Translations under genes and position numbers: made by a program
Notes under the pieces: generated by a model
The model's database searches: none
Told to the model about the DNA's origin: nothing
Seen by the model: the letters and a program-made list of their open reading frames with translations, nothing else
NCBI GenBank assembly: GCA_949286295.1
Contig: CASECK010000026.1
Span: 1 to 16,893 of the forward strand
Length of the DNA stretch: 16,893 nucleotides
Source of the DNA: an uncultured bacterium
Lineage (GTDB): Bacteria > Bacillota > Clostridia > Oscillospirales > Oscillospiraceae
Direction: 5' to 3'
Shown here: positions 14,358 through 16,893 of the stretch, one piece after another
Layout: each line of letters opens with the position of its first letter
How positions within the stretch are numbered: the first letter of the stretch is position 1

Positions 14358-15546
14358 AGCGCCCCTCCTCTTCCTGGTCGGGCTCCAGCGTGGCGTCGCC
14401 AATCTCGTCGTACTCCTCGGAGTAAGAGGAGTAATCGCCAAACATCCCGGAGTAGGCGCTCTTTTTCATCACATGGATGCCGTCGGGGTCGATTTTGATG
14501 CCGATGTGGCTGCCCACCGGGCAGAAATCGGTGGTCTGAATCAGCCACTTAAAGCCATAGAAGTCCACGATGGTGTCGTAGTGGACCCCTTTGAAGGTGA
14601 CGGCGGTGACCGTCCCCTTCAGCTGGCCCTGGTCCTCGGGGACGATGTCCACGTCCTCAGGCCGGATGACCACGTCCACCGCCTCGTCCTTGGCAAAGCC
14701 CTTGTCCAGACACGGGAAGCGGCGGTTGAAAATCTCCACCACCCCGTCGGCGCGCATGATTCCGTCCAGGATGTTGCTCTCGCCGATAAAGTCGGCCACA
14801 AAGGCGTTTTTGGGCTCGTTATAGATGTCCTCGGGGGTGCCAATCTGCTGGATGCGGCCCTCGTCCATCACCACCACGGTGTCCGACATGGCCAGGGCCT
14901 CCTCCTGGTCGTGGGTGACGTAGACAAAGGTGATCTCCAGGGCCTGCTGAATCCGCTTCAGCTCGCCCTGCATATCTTTGCGCAGCTTCAGGTCCAGCGC
15001 GCCCAGAGGCTCGTCCAGCAGCAGGACCTTCGGCTGGTTGACCAGCGCCCGGGCGATGGCCACCCGCTGCTGCTGGCCGCCGGACAGCTGGCTGACCCGG
15101 CGCCGCTCAAAGCCCTTGAGGTTGACCACCTCCAGCATCTCCATGACCCGGCGGCGAATCTCCTCCTCGCTCAGCTTCACTTTCCTGCGCCCGGCCGTCT
15201 TTCCGGCCGCGTCCTTCTGCTCCTGGACCTTCGGGATGCGCAGGCCAAAGGCGATGTTTTCAAACACGTTCAGATGGGGGAACAGGGCGTATTTCTGAAA
15301 CACCGTGTTGACGGCCCGCTTATGGGGCGGGACAGAATTGATCCTCACACCGTCAAAGAGGACGTCGCCAGAGGTGGGGGTCTGAAAACCACCGATGATT
15401 CGAAGCGTGGTGGTTTTGCCGCACCCGCTGGGACCCAGCAGTGTGAGGAATTCCTTGTCTTTGATATAGAGATTGATGCCGTCCAGCACCACCTCGCCGT
15501 CAAAGGCCATGGTGCACCCGGACAGGCGAATGAGCTCCTTGCCCAT
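14347..15546 (-). CDS. potA: Spermidine/putrescine ABC transporter ATP-binding protein PotA
   Basis: A 399-residue ATPase. Walker A GPSGCGKTT (38-46), Q-loop Q84, signature LSGGQQQR (154-161), Walker B VLLLDE (174-179), H-loop H212, then a TOBE-type regulatory domain from about 250. I chose ATG 15546 (MGKELIRL), with GGGGG seven bases upstream; an open frame continues to 16221 but only as antisense of udp. Two unusual points: an insert of about 18 residues (about 107-128, rich in K and R) between the Q-loop and the signature, and a Tyr/Ser/Glu-rich acidic tail (about 363-399) beyond the usual end. It is the first gene of potABCD, with a strong promoter 120 bp upstream. Confidence 0.94.
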   Translation of the reverse strand: MGKELIRLSGCTMAFDGEVVLDGINLYIKDKEFLTLLGPSGCGKTTTLRIIGGFQTPTSGDVLFDGVRINSVPPHKRAVNTVFQKYALFPHLNVFENIAFGLRIPKVQEQKDAAGKTAGRRKVKLSEEEIRRRVMEMLEVVNLKGFERRRVSQLSGGQQQRVAIARALVNQPKVLLLDEPLGALDLKLRKDMQGELKRIQQALEITFVYVTHDQEEALAMSDTVVVMDEGRIQQIGTPEDIYNEPKNAFVADFIGESNILDGIMRADGVVEIFNRRFPCLDKGFAKDEAVDVVIRPEDVDIVPEDQGQLKGTVTAVTFKGVHYDTIVDFYGFKWLIQTTDFCPVGSHIGIKIDPDGIHVMKKSAYSGMFGDYSSYSEEYDEIGDATLEPDQEEEGRYEE

Positions 15547-15661
15547 GTATGTTCCCCCATTTCTATTAGCTTGGTTGTCAGCTCCCTCGATTTTTTCACC
15601 CGGGTCGGCGGCGCCGCTGGCGCGCGTCCGGGGGGCCGGGCTTTCACGGATAGCGAGATAA

Positions 15662-15690
15662 ACTATATCCGCTCCCACCGGAAATGTCAA
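15662..15690 (-). promoter_or_regulatory. promoter of the potABCD operon
   Basis: Minus strand TTGACA (15690-15685), 17-bp spacer, TATAGT (15667-15662). The start would be near 15655, leaving a leader of about 110 nt before potA. Confidence 0.8.
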
Positions 15691-15742
15691 TGATTTTTCC
15701 CAAAATTCCGGCATTATTTTTTCCCGGGGGAAATCCCGGTCA

Positions 15743-15786
15743 TTCCCTTGCGGCACAAGGGAAAGGGAGGAGGTTCCCCTCCTCCC
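15743..15786 (-). terminator. candidate double hairpin terminator of udp
   Basis: Two adjoining stems: GGGAGGAGG (15765-15773) with CCTCCTCCC (15778-15786), and TTCCCTTG (15743-15750) with CAAGGGAA (15756-15763). On the minus strand only TTT follows the first stem, so strength is uncertain. Confidence 0.45.
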
Positions 15787-15833
15787 CCGTTCTCCCTGGC
15801 CCCATGGGCTTTTTCCACTTTGCCCCTGTCCGC

Positions 15834-16604
15834 CTATGTCCGCTCCCGCCGGATGAGCAGCTTCAGCGCCTCCACCCCGGCGGTGACGGCGATGGAGGTG
15901 TCGTGACTCTCCCGCTGGTCCAGTCCGGCCTTTTCCCGCTCCTGGTTCCAGATGACATGGAACACCGCGCCGCACCGGACTGCCCGGGTGGCGGCCACCG
16001 CGAAGAGCGCGGCGGACTCCATCTCGCTGGCCAGCACCCCCAGCCGCTTCCAGGCCTGCCACTTCTGCTCCAGCTGCCAGGACACGGGCATCCGCTCCGG
16101 GGCGTGCTGCCCGTTGAAGGACTCCTTGCCCTGGACCACCCCGGCGTGCCAGGCGCAGCCCAGCCCCCGGCAGGCCTCCGCCAGGGCGCAGGTGACGGAG
16201 AAATCCGGGACGGCGGGCCACTCGATGGGGGCGTACTCCCGGCTGGTCCCCTCCATGCGCACCGCGCCGGTGGCCACCACCACGTCGCCGCTCTGGACGG
16301 GCAGCGCGATTCCCCCGCAGGTACCCACCCGGATGAAGGTGTGGGCGCCCAGGTTGGCCAGCTCCTCCATGGCGATGGCGGCGGAGGGGCCGCCGATTCC
16401 CGTGGACACCACGCTGACCTTCTCCCCCAGCAGCTGTCCCGTATAGCTTACATACTCCCGGTTGGTCCTGACGTGGACCGGGTTGTCAAAGTGCCGGGCG
16501 ATGGCCTGACACCGGCCCGGGTCCCCGGGCAAAATACAGTAGCCCCCCACATCCCCGGGGCCGCACTGAATGTGGAACTGCACTTCCCGCTCCCGCTCGT
16601 TCAT
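15834..16604 (-). CDS. udp: Uridine phosphorylase
   Basis: A 256-residue cytosolic nucleoside phosphorylase that cleaves uridine with phosphate to uracil and ribose-1-phosphate. Family marks: LPGDPGRC (25-32) with the phosphate-binding GDP-x-R, STGIGGPS (67-74), VGTCGGI (93-99), and EMES (194-197), which holds the ribose. KESFNGQH (160-167) with Q166 is the uracil-side motif of uridine phosphorylases, as opposed to purine enzymes, in its usual Firmicute form. I chose ATG 16604, which has AGGAGG seven bases upstream; an open frame extends to 16754 but only into the 119-bp repeat. It is monocistronic and lies upstream of the pot operon, which has its own promoter. The only clear -10 upstream lies inside the repeat. 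Confidence 0.9.
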   Translation of the reverse strand: MNEREREVQFHIQCGPGDVGGYCILPGDPGRCQAIARHFDNPVHVRTNREYVSYTGQLLGEKVSVVSTGIGGPSAAIAMEELANLGAHTFIRVGTCGGIALPVQSGDVVVATGAVRMEGTSREYAPIEWPAVPDFSVTCALAEACRGLGCAWHAGVVQGKESFNGQHAPERMPVSWQLEQKWQAWKRLGVLASEMESAALFAVAATRAVRCGAVFHVIWNQEREKAGLDQRESHDTSIAVTAGVEALKLLIRRERT

Positions 16605-16719
16605 GCTCCTGCCTCCTGTTCCGCCGCGCCGCTCTCCGGTCCGCGGCCCGTTTTGTTTCCGGCGGCGCGGAGTCCCTCCCGGGTCCCGCGCCATACCGCC
16701 CATACTGTTTGTTTTTATG

Positions 16720-16728
16720 ATTATACCA
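16720..16728 (-). promoter_or_regulatory. extended -10, probable udp promoter, inside the repeat
   Basis: Minus strand TGGTATAAT (TATAAT at 16725-16720) lies at the edge of repeat copy 2 and points at udp, whose start is about 115 bp away. No good -35 lies 17 bp upstream; the TG extension may compensate. I found no other -10-like sequence between the repeat and udp. Confidence 0.5.
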
Positions 16729-16838
16729 TGACGGCAAAGCCGGAATGGTATCATATGTCATCTTTTTCGGTTGCCCCGTCAGGGGCGAGAAGAAGGACTT
16801 AAATCTAAGTATAATAGCCGCTTTGCGGCTATTATACC
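16720..16838 (+). repeat. 119-bp three-hairpin dispersed repeat, copy 2
   Basis: Same length and order of parts as copy 1. Hairpin 1: ATTATACCAT (16720-16729) with ATGGTATCAT (16745-16754), GA/GA internal loop, then CGGC-AAA-GCCG (16732-16742). Hairpin 2: CTTTTTC with GAAGAAG, then GCCCC-GTCA-GGGGC. Hairpin 3: GTATAATAGCCGC (16809-16821) with GCGGCTATTATAC (16825-16837), a perfect 13-bp stem. The inner stem of hairpin 1 differs from copy 1 at two base pairs, with both partners changed each time. The one change in the outer stem of hairpin 2 is U-A to U-G, which pairs only in RNA read from the plus strand. Confidence 0.85.
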
Positions 16839-16893
16839 ACACCCCTCCCCCTCCGTACAGTCCGCCCGGTCCGGCAAAACATATTTTTCCATT

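Larger units (their letters stand above)
15547..15833. other. intergenic region between udp and potA
   Basis: Contains the pot promoter and its roughly 110-nt leader, and nearer udp the candidate terminator hairpins. The leader is GC-rich around 15600-15640 with a GCGGCGCCGC palindrome; no recognised riboswitch was seen. Confidence 0.5.

Noticed and set aside
15547..16221. 225-residue N-terminal extension of PotA
   Set aside because: The extension is Gly/Arg/Ala-rich, runs antisense-frame through udp and across the pot promoter, and lacks a ribosome site; MGKELIRL at 15546 is a normal PotA start.

Overview
The window looks like chromosomal DNA from a high-GC Gram-positive gut anaerobe of the Clostridia, most likely an Oscillospiraceae relative of Flavonifractor, Lawsonibacter or Intestinimonas. 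This is inferred from the strong G+C bias, the near-perfect AGGAGG ribosome sites, occasional TTG/GTG starts, and the gene set: an LTA-synthase-like enzyme, an Rrf2 regulator, CstA, a Gram-positive DUF1461 protein and potABCD. No phage, plasmid, CRISPR, rRNA or tRNA genes were seen.

Layout, left to right. A uracil permease (61-1443, minus) is preceded by a compact leader: a 20-codon peptide, a 16-nt pyrimidine run and an intrinsic terminator whose left arm overlaps the leader stop codon. Next comes the first copy of a 119-bp three-hairpin repeat (1718-1836). An Rrf2-family regulator (minus) is divergent from a three-gene plus-strand operon, gtrII-like, gtrB-like and gtrA-like (2529-5515), which ends at a perfect 20-bp bidirectional terminator. 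Convergent to it is a DUF1461/TIGR01906 (Lit-type) membrane protein. Then come cstA and an upstream gene of unknown function (minus, one operon), divergent from an LTA-synthase/sulfatase-type membrane enzyme (8869-10884, plus). After a stretch holding one 51-codon small gene comes potA-potB-potC-potD (15546 down to 11409, minus) with its own promoter. A uridine phosphorylase (minus) follows, and a second copy of the 119-bp repeat lies directly upstream of it (16720-16838).

Three themes tie the genes together. Pyrimidine salvage: the uracil permease and uridine phosphorylase sit at opposite ends, each with the 119-bp repeat on its 5' side in the same relative orientation. Cell envelope: the gtr triad is the minimal set for moving lipid-linked sugar across the membrane and attaching it to an outer polymer, and an LTA-synthase-like enzyme and a possible lipoprotein transacylase lie nearby. 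Uptake: CstA (pyruvate or peptides) and a complete polyamine ABC transporter.

The two observations most worth following are the pyrBI-like attenuator in front of the uracil permease, where PyrR control would be expected in a Firmicute, and the 119-bp repeat, whose two copies differ by paired, compensatory substitutions. The rest is mostly ordinary, well-formed chromosomal sequence.
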